Shown piece after piece: positions 17,865 through 27,374 of a stretch of 64,000 nt of DNA (position 1 is its first letter; each line of letters begins with the position of its first letter). This stretch comes from Salinivirga sp035268865. Lineage in GTDB: Bacteria; Bacteroidota; Bacteroidia; Bacteroidales; Salinivirgaceae. The DNA is taken from the NCBI RefSeq assembly GCF_035268865.1, contig NZ_DATFKB010000191.1, positions 7,374-71,373 on the forward strand, in the 5' to 3' direction. The position numbers were made by a program, and so were the translations under genes. The notes under the pieces are model-generated. The model had not been told where the DNA came from and made no database searches. It was given only the letters and a program-made list of their open reading frames with translations.

Positions 17865-17878
17865 ATTTTTTTAGGCAG

Positions 17879-17886
17879 TATTTTTG
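17879..17886 (+). promoter_or_regulatory. Candidate -7 element of rel
   Basis: Plus-strand TATTTTTG matches TAnnTTTG about 67 bases before the rel start, 15 bases from the divergent candidate of the glycosyltransferase. The upstream half is not convincing. Confidence 0.3.
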
Positions 17887-17953
17887 ATTAATATTTCAAA
17901 AAGATATCTTATATTCAACGATATTCAAATAAAACAGGCAAAACAAATAGCGG

Positions 17954-20167
17954 ATGGATTTTAGTAAGGAAGAAGTAAGTAAAATCAATGAAAAATTTGA
18001 AGAGCTAAAGCAAAAGGCGGTTAAATCCCGCAAAAAAGAGAGTATTGACCTCATTAACCAGGCCTTTGATTTCGCTTATAAAGCACATTACCCTGTACGC
18101 CGCAAATCAGGAGAACCTTATATATTCCATCCCATTGCTGTTGCTGAAATAGTGGCCAGTGAAATTATGCTTGGCACCACTTCCATTATCACCGCCTTAT
18201 TACACGATGTAGTTGAAGATACCGATTATACAAAAGCCGATATTAAGCAGTTTTTTGGCGAAAAAGTTGCCATTATGGTGGAAGGACTGACCAAGATGTC
18301 AGGCGTTTTCGACCATCGCTCGTCGCTGCAGGCTGAAAATTTCAGAAAGATTCTTTTGAGCATGGCTGACGATGTGCGCGTAATATTAATAAAATTAGCC
18401 GACCGCCTGCATAATATGCGCACCCTGGAGAGTATGCCCGATAATAAGCAGTTGAAAATTGCAGGTGAAACCCTTTTTCTATATGCTCCTTTGGCACACC
18501 GGCTTGGGCTTTACCGCATGAAAACAGAGCTGGAAGATATTAGTTTCAGGTATCGCCACCCGGAAGATTATGAGCGAATTAGTCAAAAGCTCAGAGACTC
18601 GGACGAAAAAAGAACCAATTTTATTAATAAATTTTCACTACCTATAGCAGCCCGAATGACCGATGCAGGTTACGATTTCGATATCTCAGGAAGGCCAAAA
18701 TCGGTTTACAGTATCTGGCAAAAAATGCAGAAAAAAGGCGTAACTTTTGAGCAAATCTACGACCTTTTTGCCATTCGCTTGATATTTACCCCAAAAGAAG
18801 ATAGCGGCGACGAAAAGGAACAATGTTACAAGGTTTACTCCTTGATTACGGACATATACCGTCCCAGACCCGATAGACTCCGCGACTGGGTCAATACCCC
18901 TAAAGCCAATGGCTATGAAGCACTGCACAGCACCGTTATGGGCCCCAATGGGCGCTGGGTCGAAGTTCAGATCAGAACACGCAGAATGAATGAAATAGCC
19001 GAGCGTGGTTTTGCAGCACATTGGAAATACAAAGGACATCATGACCAGGAGAGTGAACTCGACCGGTGGTTAGAGAAAATACAGGAGACACTTGAATCTC
19101 CCGATGCCGATGCACTTGAGTTTCTAGATGATGTGAAACTCAATCTCTATACGTCGGAGATAATGGTTTTTACGCCAAAAGGCGATTTGAAAAACCTGCC
19201 TCAGGGAGCCACAGCACTGGACTTCGCATATGAAATACACACAGAAGTGGGTAACCAGGCTTTGTATGCCGAAATAAACCATAAAAGCATGCCATTGACC
19301 ACTAAATTGAAAAGTGGCGATCAGGTGCGCATAATTACATCATCGAAAGCCCAGCCAAAAAACGAGTGGCTCAATATGGTGGCTACAGCAAAAGCCAAAA
19401 ATGGCATACGAACCTATTTCAACAAAATAAGAAACAACAAAATAGAGGCAGGAAAGGAGATATATCTTGAATTGCTGCAAAAACAAAATATCAAGATTAG
19501 TGAACGGTTATTTATGCGCTTGCGCGATCGTCTGAATATCCGTAAAAAAGATGATCTGTTTTACGGATTAGGGAATGGTAGTATATCCCCATCGGATATA
19601 CGAAAGGTACTCAGATTCAGAGGTGCGCCCCGATGGATGCGTTTTTGGTCGCTAAAAAGCGATCCAAAAGCTGAAATGGAGGATAAAGTAATTGAGTTTG
19701 ACAAAAAGAAAACACTCAATATATCAGATGAAGATGTTCAGCGACATTTTCATATTGCAGATTGCTGTAATCCCATTCCAGGAGATACGGTAATTGGATA
19801 CCAGGACGATGAAGGCATTATTCATATCCATAAATCTACCTGTCCGCAGGCTGTAAAACTCTCATCAAGTTTTGGCGATCGCATCGTAAAGGTCAAATGG
19901 ACATCTCACAAGGCTATGGCGTTTTTGGCCAATATTCGACTCGAGGGTATCGACCAACCAGGTATTGTTCACGACGTGACGGGTGTAATTTCTAAAGAAT
20001 TAAGAGCCAATATCCGCACCATACACTTCGAAACACATCAAAACACGTTTAATGGTTGGATTGAGCTCTATGTCTATGACCGTAAGGACTTAAGGCGCTT
20101 AATTCAAAACCTGAAGAGCCTGAAAGGCATAAATCGTGTGTTCAGAGAGCATGAATCTACCAGCTGA
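17954..20167 (+). CDS. rel: Bifunctional (p)ppGpp synthase/hydrolase
   Basis: A 737-residue Rel/SpoT protein that makes and breaks the alarmone (p)ppGpp. The N-terminal HD hydrolase domain is intact: His84-Asp85 in 'ALLHDVVEDT' and 'KLADRLHNMRTL'. The synthetase domain (about 240-370) has 'DLFAIRLIF', 'NGYEALHSTV' and 'EVQIRTRRMNEIAE'. A TGS domain (about 395-455, 'PKGDLKNLPQGATALDFAY') and a C-terminal ACT domain (about 660-735, 'GIDQPGIVHDVTGVIS') follow, with the conserved 'CCNPIPGD' before it. Both activities look possible. The Fur-family gene follows after 60 bases. Confidence 0.95.
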   Translation: MDFSKEEVSKINEKFEELKQKAVKSRKKESIDLINQAFDFAYKAHYPVRRKSGEPYIFHPIAVAEIVASEIMLGTTSIITALLHDVVEDTDYTKADIKQFFGEKVAIMVEGLTKMSGVFDHRSSLQAENFRKILLSMADDVRVILIKLADRLHNMRTLESMPDNKQLKIAGETLFLYAPLAHRLGLYRMKTELEDISFRYRHPEDYERISQKLRDSDEKRTNFINKFSLPIAARMTDAGYDFDISGRPKSVYSIWQKMQKKGVTFEQIYDLFAIRLIFTPKEDSGDEKEQCYKVYSLITDIYRPRPDRLRDWVNTPKANGYEALHSTVMGPNGRWVEVQIRTRRMNEIAERGFAAHWKYKGHHDQESELDRWLEKIQETLESPDADALEFLDDVKLNLYTSEIMVFTPKGDLKNLPQGATALDFAYEIHTEVGNQALYAEINHKSMPLTTKLKSGDQVRIITSSKAQPKNEWLNMVATAKAKNGIRTYFNKIRNNKIEAGKEIYLELLQKQNIKISERLFMRLRDRLNIRKKDDLFYGLGNGSISPSDIRKVLRFRGAPRWMRFWSLKSDPKAEMEDKVIEFDKKKTLNISDEDVQRHFHIADCCNPIPGDTVIGYQDDEGIIHIHKSTCPQAVKLSSSFGDRIVKVKWTSHKAMAFLANIRLEGIDQPGIVHDVTGVISKELRANIRTIHFETHQNTFNGWIELYVYDRKDLRRLIQNLKSLKGINRVFREHESTS

Positions 20168-20169
20168 GT

Positions 20170-20201
20170 ATTGATTTAATCTAAATAAAATTATATATTT
20201 G
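20170..20201 (+). promoter_or_regulatory. Bacteroidota-type promoter of the Fur-family gene
   Basis: ATTG (20170-20173), a spacer of 20 bases, then TATATTTG (20194-20201) gives a near-perfect -33/-7 pair, with one mismatch in the -33 box. It begins right after the rel stop and ends 26 bases before the regulator start. Confidence 0.55.
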
Positions 20202-20227
20202 AACTGTTCTTTTTAATTAGACCAGTT

Positions 20228-20677
20228 ATGAATACTAAAGATGCTAAGGAAGCCGTGAAAGAACGTTTTACGACTTTCCTCGAAAATACAGGACATCGCA
20301 AAACACCAGAGCGTTTTGCAATACTTGAAGAAATTTATTCTCATGAAGGCCATTTTGATGTGGAATCCCTCTATATTTTTATGAAAAATAATAACTACAG
20401 GGTTTCCAGGGCTACGCTTTACAACACCATTGAATTACTGTTAGAGTGTAATCTCGTCATTAAACATCAGTTTGGGAAAAACATTGCCCAATTTGAAAAA
20501 GCATATAATTCTGTTGAACACGATCACCTTATTTGTACACGGTGTGGCAAAGTGATCGAATTTTCTGATTCCAGAATAAGCGAGATTCAGGAACGCGTAG
20601 CAGAAGAGAATGACTTTGATATTAGCTATCACGGATTTTATCTCTACGGATTATGTAGCGATTGTAGAAACAAATAA
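20228..20677 (+). CDS. Fur/PerR-family metal-dependent repressor
   Basis: A 149-residue regulator. The N-terminal winged helix (about 10-85) contains 'HRKTPERFAILEEIY' and 'VSRATLYNTIELLLE', the recognition-helix region of the family. The C-terminal dimer domain has the structural zinc pairs 'CTRCGK' and 'CSDC' and the His-rich 'EHDHLIC'. It could be Fur (iron), Zur (zinc) or PerR (peroxide). The peroxiredoxin gene 53 bases downstream on the same strand favours a peroxide or iron role, but no clear operator was recognised. Confidence 0.88.
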   Translation: MNTKDAKEAVKERFTTFLENTGHRKTPERFAILEEIYSHEGHFDVESLYIFMKNNNYRVSRATLYNTIELLLECNLVIKHQFGKNIAQFEKAYNSVEHDHLICTRCGKVIEFSDSRISEIQERVAEENDFDISYHGFYLYGLCSDCRNK

Positions 20678-20730
20678 AGATTACGCTTGTTAAGCCACAT
20701 GTAAGTTTAACCTAAAAAAAAGAGAAAAAG

Positions 20731-21360
20731 ATGTCAATATTGGTTGGAAAAAAAGCTCCAGTATTTACTGCAAAAGCAGTGCTTAATGGAAATAAAATTG
20801 TTGAAGATTTTTCATTGGAACAGTACATTGGAAAGAAGCATGTTGTATTTTTCTTCTATCCGGCAGATTTTACCTTTGTCTGCCCGACAGAAATCATTGC
20901 TTTTCAAAATAAAATAGAAGAATTTGAAAAGAGAGATGTTGCTGTAATTGGCTGTAGCGTCGATAGTGAATTCTCTCACTGGAAATGGTTGCAAACCGAT
21001 CAAAGAGATGGCGGTATAAAAGGTGTGAAATACCCATTGATAGCCGATGCTTCGAATTCAATTGCTGAGAATTTTGGTGTATTGGCCGGAGCGTATGATT
21101 ACAATGAAAACGGCGAAATTGTTTTCCACGGACAGCCTGCAGCATACCGTGGCTTATTCCTTATTGACAAGGAAGGCGTTGTAAGGCATCAGGTTGTAAA
21201 TGACATGCCGCTGGGTAGAAGTGTGGATGAAACCCTTCGCATGGTAGATGCACTGAAATTCCATGAAGAAAATGGTGAGGTTTGTCCTGCAGACTGGCAC
21301 GACGGTGAAAAAGCCATTTCTGAAACACAGGAGAGTATTGCCTCATATTTGGCCAATTAA
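20731..21360 (+). CDS. 2-Cys peroxiredoxin (AhpC/Prx1 type)
   Basis: A 209-residue cytoplasmic peroxidase that reduces H2O2 and organic peroxides. The peroxidatic Cys51 lies in 'FYPADFTFVCPTE' and the resolving Cys185 in 'NGEVCPADW', so it is a typical 2-Cys enzyme. The conserved 'DMPLGRSVDETLR' segment is present. The C-terminus ends 'SYLAN' without the Tyr-Phe of over-oxidation-sensitive forms, which suggests a robust enzyme. No AhpF gene is near, so the electron donor is probably thioredoxin. It follows the Fur-family gene and ends in a strong terminator. Confidence 0.93.
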   Translation: MSILVGKKAPVFTAKAVLNGNKIVEDFSLEQYIGKKHVVFFFYPADFTFVCPTEIIAFQNKIEEFEKRDVAVIGCSVDSEFSHWKWLQTDQRDGGIKGVKYPLIADASNSIAENFGVLAGAYDYNENGEIVFHGQPAAYRGLFLIDKEGVVRHQVVNDMPLGRSVDETLRMVDALKFHEENGEVCPADWHDGEKAISETQESIASYLAN

Positions 21361-21380
21361 TTAATACTATTTCAAAATGG

Positions 21381-21411
21381 AAAAAGGAGCCCATTTGAGC
21401 TCCTTTTTTTT
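21381..21411 (+). terminator. Bidirectional terminator between the peroxiredoxin and propeller genes
   Basis: AAAAAGGAGC (21381-21390) pairs with GCTCCTTTTT (from 21399) and is followed by more T. The mirror strand also ends in a T run, so it can serve the convergent secA operon, whose last stop codon overlaps it. Confidence 0.85.
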
Positions 21412-22543
21412 ATAGCTTTGGCTTTATACGTTCTTTCTTTTTATCGCTATCGGCGCTGAGTGGAATATCATCTGTATTCAATCGCAAATAATAGACTTTT
21501 TTATTATTTGATGCTACTACAATTGTATTATCGGGGAGCATAGCAGGAGTAGAGAATATTTTTCCTCCGGTATCGAATTTATTAAGTATATCGCCGCTGC
21601 TTGTAATAACGTAAAGATTATGATCGTAGCTACCTATGCAAAAGGTAGTATCGTTCAGGGCGCGTGGTGAAGAAACGACCCAACCGTTGGTTTTAATTCG
21701 TCTTTTTATTTCACCATTTGGCGTTACCAGGTAAATAGACTTATCAAGTGATCCAAAAACAATAGTTCCATCAGCCAGTTGCAATGGTGTGGAGTGAATA
21801 GCGCCATCAACCTTTACTTTCTTGATTTGCTGCGAGTGATCGTCGAAAATATACAGTTGCTTATCATAGCTGCCTACAGCTATGTGTCCGTCTTGCAGCA
21901 CGGTAGGCTTACTATGTACAATCCAATGTTCAGTGGGAACTTCATACTCAATATTACCGAGTTTATCGAGCATATAGATGATATTGTCATGTGTACCCAC
22001 TACAAGTCTTTCATCATCGAGAATGGTAATGCCTCCATGCACCATTTTACGTGTGGTAAAATGATATCCGGATCCATCTGGTTTAATAAAGTGAATTTTT
22101 TTTCTGTTGGTTCCAAAAACAATTGTTCCATCTTTAAACTGCTCTATTTTACTGAAAATACGGCCACCTGGCTTAAATTTTTTCAGAATATCGCCGTGGG
22201 TATTAAAGTAATACACATTGCGATCATAACACCCAACTGCTACCGTGCCATCCTGTAACTGACTTGGCGCAGCATGCACCCAACCACCGGTTTTAACACT
22301 TTTTATTTTATTGCCTGTGGCATCGAGAAAATAGACCTGTTTTCTGTGGCATCCCAAAACTACAGTTGTATCATCGGTAACCAGTGGGTCACCATATATT
22401 TTACCTTTGGTTTCAAATACCGAAATTACGACAAAATCACCCTTGTTTTGAGCCACTCCCGGCATATGCGCCGAAAAACAAAAAATGAAAAAGGACACAA
22501 CAAAAAGTAGATTACTTTTTGCGATTAATTTGCTTAATTTCAT
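21410..22543 (-). CDS. Secreted eight-repeat beta-propeller protein (PQQ-like repeats)
   Basis: A 377-residue secreted protein with a signal peptide at about 1-32. Residues about 45-360 are eight near-regular repeats of about 40 residues, each with the pattern 'G(G/N)WVHSxPxxLxDGTIVVGSYDxxLYxxxxxGxIxxxxxT'. Good examples are 'LQDGHIAVGSYDKQLYIF' and 'LADGTIVFGSLDKSIYLV'. This predicts an eight-bladed propeller. The quinoprotein active-site residues are not evident, so it is more likely a binding or scaffold protein. The C-terminus is Lys/Asp-rich. The start codon lies inside the 3' end of dapA, a 32-base overlap, chosen because it gives a good signal peptide. Confidence 0.85.
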   Translation of the reverse strand: MKLSKLIAKSNLLFVVSFFIFCFSAHMPGVAQNKGDFVVISVFETKGKIYGDPLVTDDTTVVLGCHRKQVYFLDATGNKIKSVKTGGWVHAAPSQLQDGTVAVGCYDRNVYYFNTHGDILKKFKPGGRIFSKIEQFKDGTIVFGTNRKKIHFIKPDGSGYHFTTRKMVHGGITILDDERLVVGTHDNIIYMLDKLGNIEYEVPTEHWIVHSKPTVLQDGHIAVGSYDKQLYIFDDHSQQIKKVKVDGAIHSTPLQLADGTIVFGSLDKSIYLVTPNGEIKRRIKTNGWVVSSPRALNDTTFCIGSYDHNLYVITSSGDILNKFDTGGKIFSTPAMLPDNTIVVASNNKKVYYLRLNTDDIPLSADSDKKKERIKPKL

Positions 22544-23405
22544 TGTCTAATTTCCCGTATAGTGACCGACTAATGGTTGTTAGAGGCGACCTAACAGCAG
22601 ATTGTGTAATATCTTTAACTTGTAGCGCAGCCTTGATTCCTGATGGATTACCATCTTCAAAAATCATTTCAGAGAATTGCAGTAGTTCATAATGAAGCTT
22701 TCTTGATTCTGCTATATTTCCATCGAGACCCGCGCGTACCATCTTGCAATAGGTTGCAGGATAAGCATTAGCTGTTACCGAAATTACTCCATTGGCCCCT
22801 GCTGCAACTAAAGGCATTGTTAAAACGTCTTCGCCAGAAAGTACAAGAAAATCATTCGGTTTCTTCTTTATTATCTCCATTGCCTGTACCATATCACCGG
22901 CAGCCTCTTTTAATGCAATGATATTGTCATTGTTGTGTGCCAGATACAATACGGTATCAGCTTCCATGTTTTTGCCTGTACGGCCTGGAACATTATACAA
23001 AATAATTGGCACTGGTGAAACTGAGGCAATGTTAGTAAAATGTTGAATTATACCTTTTTGACTCGGCTTATTATAATATGGAACTACAGATAGGATAGCA
23101 TCTATTTGTGTAAAATCTGTTTTTTGAATTTGCTTCACTACTTCTGATGTGCTGTTTCCACCAATTCCCATCACCAAAGGTAGCTTACGTTGATTTTTTT
23201 CGGTTATAAAACTCACTACAGCTTCACGTTCATCGGGTGTTAATGCAGGATATTCACTGGTGGTGCCCAGGGCAACCAAATAGTCCACGCCATCATTGAT
23301 AACGTGATCAAGTAACTTTTCAAAAGCTTTAAAATCTACGCTTCCGTCTTTTCGGAATGGAGTTACAAGCGCTACTCCGGTGCCTTCAAATTTCTTACTC
23401 TGCAT
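22512..23405 (-). CDS. dapA: 4-hydroxy-tetrahydrodipicolinate synthase
   Basis: A 297-residue enzyme that condenses pyruvate with aspartate semialdehyde in the lysine and diaminopimelate pathway. Catalytic residues are visible: Lys166 (Schiff base) in 'IIALKEAAGD', Tyr137 in 'YNVPGRTG' and Thr48/Thr49 in 'LGTTSEYP'. The length is normal. The start is 13 bases after the DUF6913 stop, and the 3' end overlaps the propeller gene by 32 bases, so expression is probably coupled to the secA operon. Confidence 0.95.
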   Translation of the reverse strand: MQSKKFEGTGVALVTPFRKDGSVDFKAFEKLLDHVINDGVDYLVALGTTSEYPALTPDEREAVVSFITEKNQRKLPLVMGIGGNSTSEVVKQIQKTDFTQIDAILSVVPYYNKPSQKGIIQHFTNIASVSPVPIILYNVPGRTGKNMEADTVLYLAHNNDNIIALKEAAGDMVQAMEIIKKKPNDFLVLSGEDVLTMPLVAAGANGVISVTANAYPATYCKMVRAGLDGNIAESRKLHYELLQFSEMIFEDGNPSGIKAALQVKDITQSAVRSPLTTISRSLYGKLDNEIKQINRKK

Positions 23406-23418
23406 AATTGGTTCTGTT

Positions 23419-23955
23419 TTAAGGTGATTTTTGATTGATTACTGACAGGTAATGTATTAACTGCTGATGATACTGATTCTGGTCTTTCTGGTGCGTTTCG
23501 ATTATAAAATCATACACGCTTTTTAATTCATCATTGGGCCCGGCTACAAGTGTGGTTTTCGATACTGTGCAAATCCACGACAAAGGAAATGCATTGCTGA
23601 AGTCAGCTTTTACTAATAAGTCAAAAGGCTGATTAATAAACGATTTCACTTCATCGGAAACAGGCTTCCCATACCAATTGAGATCCTTGCGGTAAAACAG
23701 GTCAAGACTCTTTTTTTGAACCAATTCTGAAGTTGGTTTTTTTATATTTACAAATGCAAGAACATGCACTTTTGCACCCTGATCGTGTAAGAACTGGGCT
23801 AATTTCTGCATATTCGATGCAGTGTGATCACTGTCGCGTTCGAATAAGATTCCTACATTTTTGATATCTTCCAGGTTCTTAAGCTCCCGTTTACGTTTGT
23901 TGCGTTTACGGCCCTTTTTTAAAGAACTTTGCTGATATATTTGCTTTAACGACAT
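23419..23955 (-). CDS. DUF6913-type conserved Bacteroidota protein
   Basis: A 178-residue cytoplasmic protein of unknown function. The N-terminus is very basic ('LKKGRKRNKRKRELKN'). A Rossmann-like alternation of strands and helices follows: 'NVGILFERD', 'KVHVLAFVNI' and 'FDLLVKADF'. I recognise the family as one usually found next to dapA in Bacteroidota; its role is not known. It sits 12 bases after secA and 13 bases before dapA. The basic N-terminus might bind RNA or membrane, which is speculation. Confidence 0.75.
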   Translation of the reverse strand: MSLKQIYQQSSLKKGRKRNKRKRELKNLEDIKNVGILFERDSDHTASNMQKLAQFLHDQGAKVHVLAFVNIKKPTSELVQKKSLDLFYRKDLNWYGKPVSDEVKSFINQPFDLLVKADFSNAFPLSWICTVSKTTLVAGPNDELKSVYDFIIETHQKDQNQYHQQLIHYLSVINQKSP

Positions 23956-23967
23956 GCGCAGAACTTT

Positions 23968-26900
23968 TTATTCACTTCGACCGTGACAGTGTTTATATTT
24001 TTTGCCGCTACCGCAGGGGCAGGGCTCATTTCTTCCCACTTTTTTCTCTACTCTTACTGGTTGCGGTTTTTGTTTTTCTTTGGTGTTGGCAACCAGATCG
24101 TTCCTTCTTGAAGTTTCGTACTGACTGTAATCGGTACCTTCCTGTTTAGCCTGTTGCACCTCGTCATCTTCTTTCAAAGGAATAAAGGCCTTGAGTAGCA
24201 CTGATGTCACATCTCGGTTGACTTTATCCAACATGTTTTTAAATAATTCGAATGATTCGAATTTATATATCAACAACGGATCTTTTTGCTCGTATGATGC
24301 ATTTTGCACTGATGTCTTCAGGTCATCCATCTCACGTAAGTGCTCTTTCCATGCTTCGTCAATTACTGCGAGTGTAATGAATTTCTCCAGAGAGCGCATT
24401 ACCTCTTCACCTTTTGAGTTATAGGCATCTTCAAGGTTTACAACCACCTGGTAAACTTTCACACCGTCTGAAATCGGGATGACAATATTCTCATACTGCT
24501 GCTTCTGATTTTCATATACCGATTTAATTACCGGTGTTACTTGCTGGGCAATAATTTCTTCTTTACGTTCAAATGCATTTCGAACCTCTTTGAAAAGTTT
24601 ATCTGTTAAATCATCTGGAGAACCTTTCATAAACTCATCTTCGGTAAACGAAGGCTCAATTGAAAGGTGACGAATAAGTTCAAGCTTAAAGGTTTCGAAA
24701 TCGCTTATGCCGTAGTTATCTGCAATCAATGATTCGCAAACATCAAACATCATGTTGGCAATATCCACTTCGAGGCGCTCTCCGTACAAGGCGTGCTTAC
24801 GCTTATCATAAATTACTTCACGCTGTGAGTTCATCACATCATCGTATTCCAGCAGGCGTTTACGGATACCAAAGTTATTCTCTTCGACCTTTTTCTGAGC
24901 ACGTTCTATGGATTTGGAAATCATGGAGTGCTGAATTACTTCACCTTCCTCAATTCCCATGCGGTCCATCATTTTTGCAATACGCTCTGATCCAAATAAT
25001 CGCATGAGGTCATCCTCGAGCGAAACAAAAAACTGAGATGAACCCGGATCACCCTGACGACCGGCACGTCCACGTAACTGCCTGTCTACGCGCCTTGATT
25101 CGTGGCGCTCAGTTGCAACGATGGCCAAACCTCCGGCTTTTATTACTTCTGGTGTAAGTTTAATATCGGTACCACGACCAGCCATGTTGGTGGCAATAGT
25201 TACAGCTTTAGGCTGTCCGGCTTCAGCTACAATTTCTGCCTCTCGCTGGTGCAATTTTGCATTAAGTACATTATGCTTGATGCCGCGCATTTTGAGCATA
25301 CGACTCAGTATTTCAGATACTTCTACTGAGGTTGTACCCACAAGACATGGCCTGTTCTCCTTTTGCAATTTCACAATCTCTTCAATGACCATATTGTACT
25401 TTTCGCGTTTGGTACGGTATACCAAATCCTGACGGTCGTCGCGTATAATTGGCTTGTTGGTGGGGATAACCACCACGTCAAGTTTATAAATATTCCAAAA
25501 CTCTCCGGCCTCGGTTTCGGCTGTACCGGTCATACCCGAAAGCTTGGTATACATCCGGAAATAGTTCTGTAATGTAATGGTGGCAAATGTTTGGGTTGCA
25601 GCCTCTACTTTTACGTTTTCTTTGGCTTCAATGGCCTGGTGCAAACCGTCAGAGTAGCGACGGCCCTCCATTATACGACCTGTTTGTTCATCTACAATTT
25701 TAACCTTATTGTCCATAACCACGTACTCCACGTCTTTTTCAAACATGGCGTATGCTTTAAGCAATTGGTTAATGGTATGTACTCGTTCCGATTTTACAGC
25801 ATAGTCCTGGAGTAACTTATCTTTAGCTTTTAAAAGCTCCTGCTCTTTCAGGTCCTGTTTTTCAAGGTCGGCAATTTCAGAACCAATATCAGGTAAAACA
25901 AAAAACGACTGATCTTCGACATCAGTTGATAGCAGATCAATACCTTTATCAGTTAGCTCTATGCTGTTGAGTTTCTCATCAATCACAAAATAGAGCTCAT
26001 CTGTAACCTTATGCATATGTTTGGCATTCTCCTGCATATATTGGTTTTCAACCTTTTGCATAAGGGTTTTCATACCTTCTTCGCTAAGGAATTTAATGAT
26101 GGCTTTATTCTTAGGCAGCCCTTTAAATGCGCGCAGCAATAATAATCCACCTTTCTCCCGGTTGCCTTCTGCAATGAGCCTTTTGGCTTCTGCGAAAATA
26201 TCAGTTACCAGCCTTTTTTGTGCATTAAAAAGTTTCTGCACATTGGCTTTGTATTCGTTAAACATCTGGTCGTTGCTTTTAGGTACCGGACCAGAAATAA
26301 TGAGTGGGGTACGGGCATCATCAATCAGTACAGAGTCGACCTCATCGACGATGGCGAAGTTGTGTTTTCTTTGTACAAGATCGGCAGGCCTGTGGGCCAT
26401 GTTATCCCTCAAATAATCGAAACCAAATTCATTATTGGTACCAAAGGCTATATCACATTCATAAGCTTCTCTTCTTTGCGGGCTATTGGGCTCGTGCTTA
26501 TCGATGCAATCTACCGAAAGACCGTGAAATTCATAAATTGGCCCCATCCATTCGGCATCACGCTTTGCGAGGTAATCATTAACAGTTACAAGGTGTACCC
26601 CGCGACCTGTCAGTGCGTTAAGGAACACGGGCAGGGTAGCAACAAGGGTTTTACCTTCACCTGTTGCCATCTCGGCTATTTTCCCCTCATGCAAAACTAT
26701 TCCACCAATGAGCTGTACATCGTAATGTACCATATCCCATGTAATGGTACTGCCGCCAGCAGTCCATGAATTATAAAAAACGGCTTTATCGCCTTCAATA
26801 TCTACAAGGTCTCTGTCAGCAGCGAGGTTACGATCAAAATCATTGGCCATAACCACTATTTCTTCATTGTCTTTAAAGCGTTGAGCTGTACTTTTTACAA

Positions 26901-27243
26901 TGGCAAAAGCTCTGGGCAGTGCTTTTTTCAGACTGTCCTCAAGCTTTTCGTCGATTTTTGTCTCCAGTTTATCTATTTCGTCGTAATACTCCTCTTTTTC
27001 TGTATGATTACGTGTGTTTTCGGCCTTTTCCTTCAGGGAGTCGATTTCTTGCTGCTCTTCCTTTATCGACTCGCGGATTTCACTTTTAAGTTCCTGAGAA
27101 GCAGCCCTTAGTTCATCATGACCAAGTTCTTTTATTTTTTCGTATTCGGCCTTAATCTGCTCAACTATGGGCATTATTGCCTTTAAATCCCTATCTGCTT
27201 TTGTGCCAAACATTTTGGCTATAAAACCATCTACAAAACCCAT
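23968..27243 (-). CDS. secA: Preprotein translocase ATPase SecA
   Basis: The motor of the Sec export channel, 1091 residues. Walker A 'MATGEGKTL' is at residues 192-200 and Walker B 'IVDEVDSVLIDDA' follows. The helicase-like NBD2 has 'ATNMAGRGTDI', and 'RQLRGRAGRQGDPG' and the C-terminal zinc site 'CPCGSGKKYKHCHG' are intact. In E. coli the Walker A sits near residue 105, so about 90 extra residues are inserted before it (a Lys/Glu-rich helical segment, about 55-105, plus a loop). A further insertion lies in the preprotein cross-linking domain (about 330-480). Long SecA of this sort is normal in this phylum. It is the first gene of a four-gene operon. Confidence 0.97.
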   Translation of the reverse strand: MGFVDGFIAKMFGTKADRDLKAIMPIVEQIKAEYEKIKELGHDELRAASQELKSEIRESIKEEQQEIDSLKEKAENTRNHTEKEEYYDEIDKLETKIDEKLEDSLKKALPRAFAIVKSTAQRFKDNEEIVVMANDFDRNLAADRDLVDIEGDKAVFYNSWTAGGSTITWDMVHYDVQLIGGIVLHEGKIAEMATGEGKTLVATLPVFLNALTGRGVHLVTVNDYLAKRDAEWMGPIYEFHGLSVDCIDKHEPNSPQRREAYECDIAFGTNNEFGFDYLRDNMAHRPADLVQRKHNFAIVDEVDSVLIDDARTPLIISGPVPKSNDQMFNEYKANVQKLFNAQKRLVTDIFAEAKRLIAEGNREKGGLLLLRAFKGLPKNKAIIKFLSEEGMKTLMQKVENQYMQENAKHMHKVTDELYFVIDEKLNSIELTDKGIDLLSTDVEDQSFFVLPDIGSEIADLEKQDLKEQELLKAKDKLLQDYAVKSERVHTINQLLKAYAMFEKDVEYVVMDNKVKIVDEQTGRIMEGRRYSDGLHQAIEAKENVKVEAATQTFATITLQNYFRMYTKLSGMTGTAETEAGEFWNIYKLDVVVIPTNKPIIRDDRQDLVYRTKREKYNMVIEEIVKLQKENRPCLVGTTSVEVSEILSRMLKMRGIKHNVLNAKLHQREAEIVAEAGQPKAVTIATNMAGRGTDIKLTPEVIKAGGLAIVATERHESRRVDRQLRGRAGRQGDPGSSQFFVSLEDDLMRLFGSERIAKMMDRMGIEEGEVIQHSMISKSIERAQKKVEENNFGIRKRLLEYDDVMNSQREVIYDKRKHALYGERLEVDIANMMFDVCESLIADNYGISDFETFKLELIRHLSIEPSFTEDEFMKGSPDDLTDKLFKEVRNAFERKEEIIAQQVTPVIKSVYENQKQQYENIVIPISDGVKVYQVVVNLEDAYNSKGEEVMRSLEKFITLAVIDEAWKEHLREMDDLKTSVQNASYEQKDPLLIYKFESFELFKNMLDKVNRDVTSVLLKAFIPLKEDDEVQQAKQEGTDYSQYETSRRNDLVANTKEKQKPQPVRVEKKVGRNEPCPCGSGKKYKHCHGRSE

Positions 27244-27280
27244 TATGTGTATTTTTTATATTTTGCTGTTATAGAACTCA

Positions 27281-27288
27281 CAAATTTA
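27281..27288 (-). promoter_or_regulatory. Candidate -7 element of secA
   Basis: Minus-strand TAAATTTG fits TAnnTTTG, 38 bases before the secA start. The -33 box is not clear. Confidence 0.3.
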
Positions 27289-27374
27289 ATTGAAAATTTC
27301 AGCTATGCCTAATTGTTGGTTAAATAAAGTGTTAATAAATATTTATTGTTTGTTGCCGCACTTTGCCGTGTACT

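Noticed and set aside
26218..26769. A 183-residue open frame on the plus strand inside secA
   Set aside because: It is antisense to the strongly conserved SecA core and its translation is Ile/Cys/Phe-rich with no family pattern.
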